From Anaerolineales bacterium (GTDB taxonomy: Bacteria > Chloroflexota > Anaerolineae > 4572-78 > J111), in contig JAAUSP010000207.1 of assembly GCA_012032575.1 (NCBI GenBank), positions 1 through 11,547 of the forward strand: a stretch of 11,547 nt of DNA, written 5' to 3'. Below the pieces are notes generated by a model. That model was not told the origin of the DNA, ran no database searches, and worked only from the letters and a program-made list of their open reading frames with translations. Shown in pieces: positions 1 through 6,805 of the stretch. Position 1 is the first letter of the stretch; every line of letters begins with the position of its first letter. Both the position numbers and the translations under genes were made by a program.

Positions 1-563
1 CCGTTTCGCGAAAATCTTAAAAACCAGACCGGCTGGGCAAATTGGCTAAAAACCTTTATGGATCGGGGGGAACTGGTGCCCGATGACGTGACCGAAGCCA
101 TGGTCCGCGAGCGCTGGCCCGGCCCGATACAGCCAACGGCTTTGTCCTCGATGGCTTCCCCCGCACCCTGTCTCAGGCCGAAGCCCTGACCGATATCCTG
201 ACCAGTCTGAACCGCCGCCTTGACAGCGTCTTTTATTTTAAGGTATCCGACGAGGAGATTATCAGCCGGCTGTCGGGGCGGATCATTTGCCGGGAGTGTC
301 AGATTCCGTTCCACAAACTACACAACCCCTTCCAGGTTTGCCCCCACGGTAAGTGCCAGGGCGAACACCTGTATCAGCGCGACGACGACAAAGAAGAGAC
401 CATTCGCGCCCGGCTCAAAACCTTCCACCGCCAAACCGCCCCCCTGATAGATTATTACCAGCAGGCCGGTTTGCTGCTCGAATTGGAAGGCGAGGGTGAA
501 TTGTGGGAAGTGACTGCCAGGGTATTGACCGCCGCCCAGAGTTTGATCGGTGAAGTGGCCTAA
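1..563 (+). CDS. adk: Adenylate kinase, 5'-partial, with apparent frameshifts
   Basis: Cytosolic enzyme interconverting ATP + AMP and 2 ADP. The first ~35 residues, with the P-loop, lie outside the window. Visible in order are the AMP-binding helix region (FRENLKNQT, then MDRGELVPDD), the NGFVLDGFPRT motif, a zinc-type LID with CREC and CPHGKC cysteine pairs, and YQRDDDKEETIRARL. The stop is TAA at 561-563. The reading frame is broken. It starts in frame 1, the expected LGKLAK reads only in frame 3 (33-50), frame 1 resumes at ~52 (TFMDRGELVPDD), and from ~114 the protein continues in frame 3 (LARPDTANGF). One missing base near 31-32, one extra A in the A-run 48-52 and one missing C near 112-114 would restore a single frame of about 187 visible residues. 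Because adk is normally essential and the rest of the protein is well conserved, sequencing error is likelier than a pseudogene. Confidence 0.9.
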
Positions 564-596
564 AATTCGTCACGATGTAAGGCCCCCATTTTCTGG

Positions 597-700
597 ATGT
601 CATTTCGAGCACCAGCGCTGCCCAGGCGTCTTGACCTTTGCCTGGAAATTCAGGCAGTGAGGAAGAAGATTCCGACCCGCGCAACGGGTCGGAATGATAT
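597..700. repeat. MITE-like palindromic element, copy 1
   Basis: A 104-bp element between adk and the tRNA, bounded by imperfect 12-bp terminal inverted repeats: ATGTCATTTCGA at 597-608 and the reverse complement of ATATCATTCCGA at 689-700 (10 of 12 match). Inside are a CCAGGC/GCCTGG pair and a perfect 10-bp stem, TTCCGACCCG at 670-679 and CGGGTCGGAA at 685-694, around the loop CGCAA. The same terminal 12-mer bounds a second element at 2213-2295. The inner hairpin could end adk transcription, but no T-run follows it, so a terminator role is not claimed. Confidence 0.6.
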
Positions 701-720
701 GATTCTCGGATAACTACAGC

Positions 721-754
721 AAAAAAAGCCCCTGGCCAATCAGTTGGCCAGGGG
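721..754 (-). terminator. Rho-independent terminator of the tRNA gene
   Basis: A perfect 11-bp stem (CCCCTGGCCAA at 729-739, TTGGCCAGGGG at 744-754) closes a TCAG loop. Read on the minus strand it lies about 20 nt past the tRNA 3' end and is followed by seven T residues (721-727), the canonical arrangement. On the plus strand TAAATTTTTT follows, so it may also stop read-through from adk. Confidence 0.9.
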
Positions 755-774
755 TAAATTTTTTATAAGTGATT

Positions 775-850
775 TGGTGCTGATGGGTGGATTTGAACCA
801 CCGACCCCGAAATTATGAGTTTCGTGCTCTAACCACTGAGCTACATCAGC
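775..850 (-). tRNA. tRNA with CAT anticodon (elongator Met, or Ile2)
   Basis: A 76-nt cloverleaf reads on the minus strand. The acceptor stem is GCTGATG/CATCAGC, the D arm GCTC/GAGC, and the anticodon stem CGAAA/TTTCG around the loop CTCATAA, giving anticodon CAT. The T arm is GGTGG/CCACC with loop TTCAAAT, the discriminator is A, and the CCA end is encoded (775-777). The G1-C72 pair argues against the initiator tRNA, which normally has an unpaired first position. Elongator tRNA-Met fits best. A tRNA-Ile2, whose C34 is changed to lysidine by TilS, cannot be excluded from the sequence alone. It appears to be a single-gene transcription unit. Confidence 0.93.
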
Positions 851-864
851 GTATCTTCTTTAAG

Positions 865-892
865 ATTTTAGTCAAAAGCCGAAGAGTGTCAA
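865..892 (-). promoter_or_regulatory. Sigma70-type promoter of the tRNA gene
   Basis: Minus strand: -35 TTGACA (892-887), a 16-bp spacer, and -10 TAAAAT (870-865). The expected start near 858 leaves a leader of roughly 7 nt before the tRNA 5' end at 850. The match to consensus and the position agree. Confidence 0.75.
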
Positions 893-895
893 ATA

Positions 896-923
896 GACCG
901 CAGACGGCTGACCGACGACCGCC
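896..923. repeat. Tandem heptamers GACCGCA-like, four units
   Basis: Four contiguous 7-bp units read GACCGCA, GACGGCT, GACCGAC, GACCGCC. They lie just upstream of the tRNA promoter and belong to the heptamer-repeat pattern seen in most gaps of this window. Confidence 0.6.
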
Positions 924-960
924 GAAAAGCATTTTCACAAGGTATCGGCGGCGCGAACAC

Positions 961-981
961 CCTTACTCCCTACTCCTTACT
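961..981. repeat. Tandem heptamers CCYTACT, three units
   Basis: CCTTACT, CCCTACT, CCTTACT in direct tandem. The array covers the stop codon (979-977) of the FtsB-like gene, so it sets the 3' end of that reading frame. Confidence 0.6.
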
Positions 982-1398
982 GGCTTACCGCCTGACCAGG
1001 TGAAGGTCCGAAGAAAAGATGCAGCCAGGCCTGGGTTGGCGTTTGGACAATCGGGTGAGCAGTGGCGGCAGTGGCTTCGGCGGCGACCGAAGCGACCGCT
1101 TCGGGGGTGGGCATAATGACCAGGACGGTTTCGCCGGGGCTGGCCCACTTTAGCTCCTGACGGGCCACTTCTTCCACGTACAGATCGCTGGCCACGTAGC
1201 TGCGCCGGGCCAGCAAGTCGGCCTGATGCAGGCGGGCCAGTTCAACTTCCTGGCTCAGCCGCTCGGCTTCGCGCTGGACGCGATAATTAGCCGCAGCGCG
1301 CCGCCCAAAATCCACAATCAAAAAAGGGATATCGTTAGCGCGATGATGGCGATGAATTGCGCGAGGGGGGCTTTGGGACCAGACCGTTTCTTGGTCAC
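977..1398 (-). CDS. FtsB/DivIC-family septum formation protein, apparent frameshift
   Basis: A small single-pass membrane protein of the FtsB/DivIC type, which acts in the divisome with FtsL and FtsQ/DivIB partners. The restored product is about 140 residues: a basic N-terminus (MTKKRSGPK), a membrane helix (FIAIIALTISLF, residues 15-26), a coiled-coil (NYRVQREAERLSQEVELARLH), then the family's ARQELKWASPGETV motif and an Ala/Thr/Pro-rich tail. The start is GTG at 1398 with GGAG five bases upstream. The frame breaks in a T6 run (1320-1325 on the plus strand): the membrane helix reads into TGA, while the coiled-coil continues in the next frame. One more T joins them, so a homopolymer sequencing error is likely. 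Assignment rests on the helix, coil and motif arrangement rather than strong identity. Confidence 0.78.
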
Positions 1399-1470
1399 AA
1401 TAACTCCAGAGTCAGGGCTGTTTTTTCATCATACAACAATTCAGGTAATATGTCAATAATTTATGTAAAC

Positions 1471-2124
1471 TCAACTCTTGTGAATCAAATTCAGTCGAAA
1501 GCCGTGACCTCTGATTGTTTCGACGTATTTGTTTTCCGTATCAATTTCGGCAATGCGTTCACGCAAGCGCCGGGCCAGGGCGTCAATGGCCTGTTCCGAA
1601 ACACCCTCAGCCTCCTCATCCGACCAAACCACAGCGATAACGTGGTCCCGTGAAACCACATTACCGGCATTTTTATACAAAAGTTCCAGCAAATTATACT
1701 GGGCTAAAGAGAGGGGGGGAGTAATTTCTTTATCCATCACCCAAACCCGCTTGGCCGACATATCCATTTTGAGCGAGGGTTTGTGCTTGTAATCCAAAAT
1801 AATGGGGGCGGTGGCTTCATCCTCGACAAATGTTAATTTGGCGCACAGGGCAATCCCCACCTCATCGCCATTGCGGATCAGCCGGGGTTTTTGCGTCACT
1901 GGTTCGCCGTTTAAAAAGGTGCCATTTTTGCTGCCGAGGTCACGCAGGGTGTACCCCTCGACGGTCTGGGTTATTTCGGCGTGCCGGCGCGATACCTGCC
2001 GGTCATCAATTTGAATATCGCTGTCGGCCTCGCGGCCCACAATGGTGGTCCGTTTAACCAGGGGCCACTGCGTTTTGGGGCTGTTTCCTTCGTGAACTAA
2101 CAGCATGGCAACTTCTTTAGACAT
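1471..2124 (-). CDS. FHA-domain protein with C-terminal winged-helix DNA-binding domain
   Basis: A 217-residue cytosolic regulator. An N-terminal forkhead-associated domain (~20-100), which binds phosphothreonine peptides, keeps its signature residues: G30-R31, S45-R-R-H48, and S65-K-N-G-T69 with N72-G73. A linker is followed by an OmpR/PhoB-type winged helix (~125-215): LSLAQYNLLELLYKNAGNVVS, the recognition region SEQAIDALARRLRERI, and the wing YVETIRGHGFRLN. The ATG has AGGAGG eight bases upstream. The gene is divergent from a Hanks-type Ser/Thr kinase about 510 bp away, so phosphorylation-dependent DNA binding, or docking to a phosphorylated partner, is a reasonable inference. There is no receiver domain, so it is not a classical response regulator. 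Target genes are unknown. Confidence 0.92.
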   Translation of the reverse strand: MSKEVAMLLVHEGNSPKTQWPLVKRTTIVGREADSDIQIDDRQVSRRHAEITQTVEGYTLRDLGSKNGTFLNGEPVTQKPRLIRNGDEVGIALCAKLTFVEDEATAPIILDYKHKPSLKMDMSAKRVWVMDKEITPPLSLAQYNLLELLYKNAGNVVSRDHVIAVVWSDEEAEGVSEQAIDALARRLRERIAEIDTENKYVETIRGHGFRLNLIHKS

Positions 2125-2173
2125 TATAAATGCCTCCTGAAAAATAGAACTCGTCCATAAATAATTGCGCCAA

Positions 2174-2330
2174 GAGATTGGAGATTGGTAATTGGAGAGT
2201 AACTACTCAGCCATGTCATTTCGACCGAAGGGAGAAATCTCCGAGGCCGATGCAGCACAGTAGAGATTTCTCGGCCTACGGCCTCGAAATGACATGAAGG
2301 CTGAGCAGTTACCAATCTCTAATCTCCCAA
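2174..2330. repeat. Large palindromic repeat; contains MITE-like element copy 2
   Basis: The core at 2213-2295 is bounded by perfect 12-bp inverted repeats, ATGTCATTTCGA (2213-2224) and its complement (2284-2295); the same 12-mer starts the element at 597. The flanks are also inverted: TAACTACTCAGCC (2200-2212) pairs with GGCTGAGCAGTTA (2299-2311), 12 of 13. The outer ends carry GAGATTG heptamers on the left (2174-2187) and matching AATCTC units on the right. Inner sequence GAGAAATCTCCGAGGCC also has an inverted partner. The whole could fold into one long hairpin. Confidence 0.75.
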
Positions 2331-2359
2331 ACCGAACAGTTATTCACGGACAGTTTCAT

Positions 2360-2380
2360 AGTAGCCAGTAGACAGTAGAC
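2360..2380. repeat. Tandem heptamers AGTAGMC, three units
   Basis: AGTAGCC, AGTAGAC, AGTAGAC in direct tandem in the gap between the FHA and kinase genes. Confidence 0.6.
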
Positions 2381-2525
2381 GGGGGTATCTTCAGACATGC
2401 AACTTGGCTACCCCTGCTACGCTACAGACATTGGGACTTTCGGCTTTTGACAGAAACCGCTTATATGATTAAGCTATTATTATGGTAAAATAAGTCAAGA
2501 AGTACAGAGTATGGATTAAGGGGCG

Positions 2526-2612
2526 AGATAGAGGGTTAAAGATAGTTACTTGCTATCTTCTATCTACTATTTTCTTTTCCTATTCCCTACTTCCTACTCT
2601 TTACTCCCGGCT
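2526..2612. repeat. Heptamer array in the kinase leader
   Basis: Pyrimidine-rich 7-bp units run almost without a break: TGCTATC, TTCTATC, TACTATT, a 6-bp unit, TCCTATT, CCCTACT, TCCTACT, CTTTACT, CCCGGCT (2551-2612). Upstream, AGATAGA (2526-2532) and AGATAGT (2540-2546) are inverted copies; AAGATAG pairs perfectly with CTATCTT across TTACTTG. The array ends about 25 bp before the kinase ATG and probably lies in its 5' untranslated region. Confidence 0.6.
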
Positions 2613-2636
2613 TCTGGTACCTGGAGAAGAAGAGAC

Positions 2637-3677
2637 ATGTCGGAATTATTAAGCCCTGGGGCCATTTTATGGTCACGGTATCGCATTTTGGACCTGGTCG
2701 GTCAGGGCGGTATGGGCGCAATTTATCGAGCCGAAGATTTGCGGCTGGAAGGACGTCTGTGCGCCATCAAGGAGGTGACGCCCGATCCGGTGGCCTCCAA
2801 GGAGTACCAGGAACAGTCCCAGGCGGCGTTTCATCGCGAAGCCAGCGTTTTGGCTCGTTTGGATCATGCTAACCTGCCCAAAGTATCCGACTTTTTCTTC
2901 TTCAATGGTCGTGATTATCTGGTTATGGACTATGTGCCGGGCCAGGATTTACGCGAAGTCATCGAACATTCCCGGCATAAACAAACTTTCCTTTCCGAAA
3001 AACAGGTTCTCACCTGGGCCGACCAGTTGATAACGGCCCTGGAATATCTGCACAGCCAGGACCCGCCGGTCCTGCATCGGGACATCAAACCCTCCAACAT
3101 CAAATTGACCCCCAATGGGACGATCAAATTGGTGGATTTTGGCCTGGTCAAACTGCTTCATCCCGATGATAATCGCACCGTGACCGTCCTGCAAGGCCGG
3201 GCGACCATCCAGTACGCGCCTCTGGAACAGATTGGCGGCGACAGCGGCTACACCGATGGCCGGGCCGATATTTACTCTCTGGGCGCAACGCTCTTCCATT
3301 TGCTCACCAATGAACCGCCCCCCGACGCCAAAACCCGCTACATCCGCACCAAAAATCAGGTCTCGTTGAGCCTCAAAGAGATCAACGCGGAGGTTTCCTC
3401 TCAAACGGAGCAGGCCATCCTGCATGCGCTGGGCCTGCACCCCGAAGACCGGCCCGACAATGTCCAACAGTTTCGCCGGGAACTTCTGGCGGGCGCGCCG
3501 ATTGTTATCGGGGGGCGAGTGACTAATGGCTGGCGCTTTGCCTTTTGGCGCAATCGGGTGCTGTTAGCCCTCATTGCCGCCCTGCTTACCCTGGCGGTTG
3601 TCCTTACCTTTACCCCCGGGTTTTCGGGCCTGGCCACCAGCCAGGTCAGTCCGCCGGTGGGTGAAGTGAGCCGTTGA
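2637..3677 (+). CDS. Membrane-anchored Hanks-type Ser/Thr protein kinase
   Basis: A 346-residue kinase that phosphorylates Ser/Thr on protein targets. It has a Gly-rich loop GQGGMG (22-27), ATP-anchoring K45 in CAIKEV, catalytic-loop HRDIKPSN (147-154, D149), DFG (167-169), the activation-segment end QYAPLEQ, and DGRADIYSLGATLF, so all catalytic residues are present. After the kinase domain (~1-290) comes one membrane helix (~308-330) and an outside tail of only ~17 residues with no PASTA repeats or other sensor domain. I chose the ATG at 2637 because it follows GGAGAAGAAGAG and leaves the Gly-loop at its usual distance; an in-frame start at 2550 would add a low-complexity peptide encoded by heptamer repeats. 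It is divergent from the FHA regulator, a likely partner. Confidence 0.95.
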   Translation: MSELLSPGAILWSRYRILDLVGQGGMGAIYRAEDLRLEGRLCAIKEVTPDPVASKEYQEQSQAAFHREASVLARLDHANLPKVSDFFFFNGRDYLVMDYVPGQDLREVIEHSRHKQTFLSEKQVLTWADQLITALEYLHSQDPPVLHRDIKPSNIKLTPNGTIKLVDFGLVKLLHPDDNRTVTVLQGRATIQYAPLEQIGGDSGYTDGRADIYSLGATLFHLLTNEPPPDAKTRYIRTKNQVSLSLKEINAEVSSQTEQAILHALGLHPEDRPDNVQQFRRELLAGAPIVIGGRVTNGWRFAFWRNRVLLALIAALLTLAVVLTFTPGFSGLATSQVSPPVGEVSR

Positions 3678-3690
3678 GTCCCGGCAGCGG

Positions 3691-6663
3691 CTAAATCACC
3701 TCTTCAGTTTTGGGGGCTGCCGCCGAAGCTTCTTTAGCGGCCCCTCCCGCCCCAAAAAGCCGGCCCGGCTTCAAATACCAGACAACCGTGCCTAAAATCG
3801 CAAACAAAAGGCTGACCAGCGGCGTGACCCAATGTTCAACCGCACCGGCATCTATAATTGTCCCCCAAAAGCCGGATCGCGGCACGGCCAGAGCCAGAAT
3901 AGTATAGCCGACATAGCCGACCAGCCCGCTGGCGATGGCCACCAAAGCCGAACGGACCCGTTCTTCCAACTGCAGCCGGTCGCTGCCCAGGGTAAAAGCA
4001 ATGCCGCCGATAACCAGCATCCCCAACAACGAATAAGCCAGATCAATCACATTGACCGGCCGGGCGGGCCGCAGAGTCGGCGCTGGCGGCGGCGGCGTAG
4101 CCGTTGGTGAAGGGGTCGGGGTGGCTGTGGGGATAAACGTAGCGGACGGGGTCGGGGTGATGGTCGGCGTGTCGGTAGGAAACGGGGTAAAGGTGGCCGT
4201 CGGGGTTGGTGTTTCAACAATACCCGGCCCAATGTTAAACACAACAGACTGCACGGCCAGTTCGCTGGAAGCTTTAACCTGAAGGGGCGTATCGCGCTCT
4301 TTGAAAATAGGAATTTCAGCCACCCCTCTCACAGTCTGGGCAGTGAGCGGTTCCAGTGACAGCCCTTCCAGCGGATAGTAGCGCAGAAAATTTACCAGCG
4401 TTCCATCGGGTACCGGGTGATTATTTTTATCCACAATCACGCTGGTCCGAAACCGAATCCCCTCGCCCACCTGCAAATCTATCACGCTGATGGGTGGATT
4501 CTGCTCGGTCAGCGAGGTCAGATCGCCGTCCTTGTCAATTTTATGCAGCGGCTGAAGCTGGATGGTTTGGTTGGGGTCGGGGCTGAGATCAAGCGGGCCA
4601 ATGGCCGGGATGCTGACCGGAGCGGCTCCCATTGGCTCAAACTGCTGGAATAACAATCGGGCCGCGGCTTCCAGGTAGGCCGGGCTTTTGCTGTAAAACC
4701 CGTAGTAGGCAGTCAATTGACTGATCTCGGTTTCATCTAAAAAATAAGGTGCATTAAAGGCAAACAGAACTAAATTTTTGTTGCGTAATTGGTCAAACCG
4801 GTTTCTGAGCAGCGCCTTGACCGCATCGGATTGGGCGTTGCTCTCGGCGTTGACATCGAGCATGGCAAAAATAATCCAGTTCGCCTCTTGCAGCAGTTCT
4901 TCGGTCTGTTCATTTTCAGGCGTAGCTTCGTTGGTGAGCGCGTTTTTTATAAAGGAAAAGCCCAGGCTATTAATCTGTTCCGGCAGAATTTGCCCGGTGG
5001 CATTGGGGCCAAAGAGCTGCAGCAGAATTTCCTGCAAACGGGTCGGCGGAATAAAAGAAAATTCCTGACAGGTAGGACAGTCGCGGCCCAGCCGGTCATC
5101 GGAAAAGATAAGGATTTGGTCGCCAGGCTGAGGGATACTGGGCAGCGGGTCGCTTCCTCGCAGCGTAACCGGCGTAATCAGGGTGACGCCTTCACGGGCG
5201 ATGCGGTCAAGCTCTTGCGAAATATTACCGAGCAAGTTCAGGTTTTCGCGGGGTGTTTCGATGCGAGTCTGGAGCACATTGTTGCCGTAAATTTTCAGCT
5301 TGGCCTTAATGATGCGCCGCACTGCTTTGTCTACCGCTATCTGAAAATTAGGTTCCGTAGCATATTTTTCCTGAAAAAAGATTATAGCGCTTTGGATATT
5401 CGCCAGTTCAGCGGCCGGGTTTTCGCCCCTAAAGGCAAATTTGTCTAAAAATAACACATCGCTGCCGGCCAAAAACGCGCTCTGCACCAGCAGCCGGGCC
5501 GGAAAACTCTCTGGGGTCATGCCGACAATCCCTTCCAGGGCGGCGGGCACCCCCAAAGGCGCACTGACAATTAAACCACCGGCTTCGCGCCAAGGGGCAA
5601 TTTCTTTCAGGGCCAAAATAGTGGCCAGGTTGCGGGCATCCAGGCTGATGGGCAAACTGCCTTGCAAGCCCTGGTAGCGGGCATGGGCGGTCATCAGGCC
5701 GTCGGTGATACTGTCCGGGTCATTCAGCCCCAGATCAGTCACTCTAAAAAAGGGCGGCAGTTCTTTGCGCTGCAATTCATCCAGTGATTTGGTAATGGTG
5801 GGCAGTCCCGCGTTAATGGCCCGGTCGCTGCTGCCAAAGCCGGGAAAATGTTTGGCAATCGTCAAAAGTTGGTTATTACTGCCCTGGTGAATTCCGCGAA
5901 TATAAGCCTGGCCCATTTCACCCACCCAAAAGGGATGGCCGCCAAAAGTCCGGGTTCCCAGTGAACCACCCTGCTCCGGCCGGGGATTATCCAGCACATC
6001 AAGAGAGGGGCCAAGGAGCATATTCACGCCCAGCAGCGTCAGTTCCCGCCCAACAACCTGCCCCACCAGCCGGGCATTTTCGGGATTCCAGGTAGCACCC
6101 AGAGCCATCTGGTTAGGCACATCGGTCAGACCGTTACGGATCTGAGTATAGGGATAACCGTCACCTTCGTGGGCAACGGCAATAAACAAAGGCATAGGAG
6201 TATAGGTGGTGACCGTATTGGTCAATGGAGCGGTAATGGCGGGCGTGACCGTAGCGGTAACGGTGGGTGTGACCGTAGCCGTAACTGATAGAGGTTTTGT
6301 TTGGGCCAATGCTTGAACAGCATTGGCCAAAGCTAAAACCTGGGCTGGAGTCTCCTGATTGTTGGTAAAATTCCTGTTTTCCGCGGTAATATAAACCCCG
6401 CCGACTCGATAACGCTGAATCAACTCGGCAATTTCGGATCTGGGGGTTACATTACTGCCCCGAAAGGAAACCATAAATAACTGCCCCACCCGCTCGGCAG
6501 GGGTCATGGCGGCAAAGATGGTTTCGATCACAATCGGGTCAGGTTCAGCCGGGTTCTCTTGAGCTTCAACCTGAACAGGCCGGCTGGAACTTAATACAAG
6601 CGCAAGAAGCAGGCTTAACCCGGCCAGGATATACACCTGGAATCTGAGCGGGAACAATCTCAC
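3691..6663 (-). CDS. Membrane-anchored GH3-like protein, probably catalytically inactive
   Basis: A 990-residue surface protein with a GTG start and AAGGA upstream. Order: N-terminal signal/anchor helix (~9-25); GH3 N-terminal barrel (~45-450) with MTPAERVGQLFMVSF, GGVYI, KHFPGFG (271-277) and the GLIVS strand; a GH3 C-terminal-like domain (~490-690) ending LVLFAFNAPYFLDE and AAARLLFQQFEPMGAAPV; an Ig-like beta region (~725-815); a Pro/Thr linker (~818-869); three membrane helices (~872-893, 905-930, 950-972); and an acidic tail. GH3 N-acetylglucosaminidases (NagZ type) use an Asp nucleophile (usually SDDL) and a His/Asp dyad in GHGDT..DSH. Here the nucleophile site reads SAPL (A368), the dyad positions read A282 and N284, and IAVDxEGG reads IAVAHEGD. 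A binding or sensory role is therefore more likely than hydrolysis. A TVTP-rich insert (126-155) sits in the barrel. Confidence 0.88.
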   Translation of the reverse strand: MRLFPLRFQVYILAGLSLLLALVLSSSRPVQVEAQENPAEPDPIVIETIFAAMTPAERVGQLFMVSFRGSNVTPRSEIAELIQRYRVGGVYITAENRNFTNNQETPAQVLALANAVQALAQTKPLSVTATVTPTVTATVTPAITAPLTNTVTTYTPMPLFIAVAHEGDGYPYTQIRNGLTDVPNQMALGATWNPENARLVGQVVGRELTLLGVNMLLGPSLDVLDNPRPEQGGSLGTRTFGGHPFWVGEMGQAYIRGIHQGSNNQLLTIAKHFPGFGSSDRAINAGLPTITKSLDELQRKELPPFFRVTDLGLNDPDSITDGLMTAHARYQGLQGSLPISLDARNLATILALKEIAPWREAGGLIVSAPLGVPAALEGIVGMTPESFPARLLVQSAFLAGSDVLFLDKFAFRGENPAAELANIQSAIIFFQEKYATEPNFQIAVDKAVRRIIKAKLKIYGNNVLQTRIETPRENLNLLGNISQELDRIAREGVTLITPVTLRGSDPLPSIPQPGDQILIFSDDRLGRDCPTCQEFSFIPPTRLQEILLQLFGPNATGQILPEQINSLGFSFIKNALTNEATPENEQTEELLQEANWIIFAMLDVNAESNAQSDAVKALLRNRFDQLRNKNLVLFAFNAPYFLDETEISQLTAYYGFYSKSPAYLEAAARLLFQQFEPMGAAPVSIPAIGPLDLSPDPNQTIQLQPLHKIDKDGDLTSLTEQNPPISVIDLQVGEGIRFRTSVIVDKNNHPVPDGTLVNFLRYYPLEGLSLEPLTAQTVRGVAEIPIFKERDTPLQVKASSELAVQSVVFNIGPGIVETPTPTATFTPFPTDTPTITPTPSATFIPTATPTPSPTATPPPPAPTLRPARPVNVIDLAYSLLGMLVIGGIAFTLGSDRLQLEERVRSALVAIASGLVGYVGYTILALAVPRSGFWGTIIDAGAVEHWVTPLVSLLFAILGTVVWYLKPGRLFGAGGAAKEASAAAPKTEEVI

Positions 6664-6750
6664 TGTGTTTCCTTAAATCAATCGCATTGCCAAAAGTATA
6701 CCGCCAATGACAAGGAACGTCAACAGCGGTTCAAAGCCGATGAAGTCAAT

Positions 6751-6802
6751 GAGATTGGAGATTAGAGATCAAGTAATCTCTAATCTCTAATCTCCAATCT
6801 CC
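6751..6802. repeat. Inverted tandem heptamers GAGATTR
   Basis: The left arm is GAGATTG, GAGATTA, GAGAT (6751-6769); the right arm is ATCTCTA, ATCTCTA, ATCTCCA, ATCTCC (6776-6802). The arms can pair as a long hairpin with a CAAGTA loop. It begins three bases past the rsmG stop codon but has no T-run, so it may shape the rsmG mRNA 3' end without being a classical terminator. The same heptamer recurs at 2174-2187. Confidence 0.7.
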
Positions 6803-6805
6803 TTC

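Larger units (their letters stand above)
2125..2636. other. Repeat-rich gap between divergent FHA and kinase genes
   Basis: A 512-bp non-coding stretch. From left to right it holds the FHA ribosome-binding site, a ~157-bp palindrome (2174-2330), AGTAGMC tandem heptamers (2360-2380), a TTGACA hexamer at 2447-2452 without a convincing -10 at normal spacing, an A/T-rich patch (2460-2495), and a heptamer array leading into the kinase start. Both divergent promoters must lie here, but I could not place either with confidence. Confidence 0.6.

Noticed and set aside
787..1116. 109-codon open frame on the plus strand
   Set aside because: It reads through the tRNA gene, its promoter and the 3' end of the FtsB-like gene on the opposite strand.
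2124..2315. 63-codon minus-strand open frame upstream of the FHA gene
   Set aside because: It lies inside the palindromic repeat and has no motif or suitable start signal.
2174..2330. Possible CRISPR or phage attachment site
   Set aside because: Repeats are 7-bp tandem or inverted units without regular 30-40 bp spacers, and there are no cas or integrase genes nearby.
2447..2491. Kinase promoter with TTGACA at 2447
   Set aside because: The nearest -10-like hexamers (TATTAT at 2475, TAAAAT at 2486) give spacers of 22 bp or more, too long for a confident call.
2550..2636. Upstream in-frame extension of the kinase
   Set aside because: The added 29 residues are encoded by heptamer repeats, while the ATG at 2637 has a purine-rich ribosome-binding site and the normal distance to the Gly-loop.
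4789..5448. 219-codon open frame on the plus strand
   Set aside because: Fully antisense to the GH3-like gene, with no recognisable motif; the minus-strand frame carries all the family signals.
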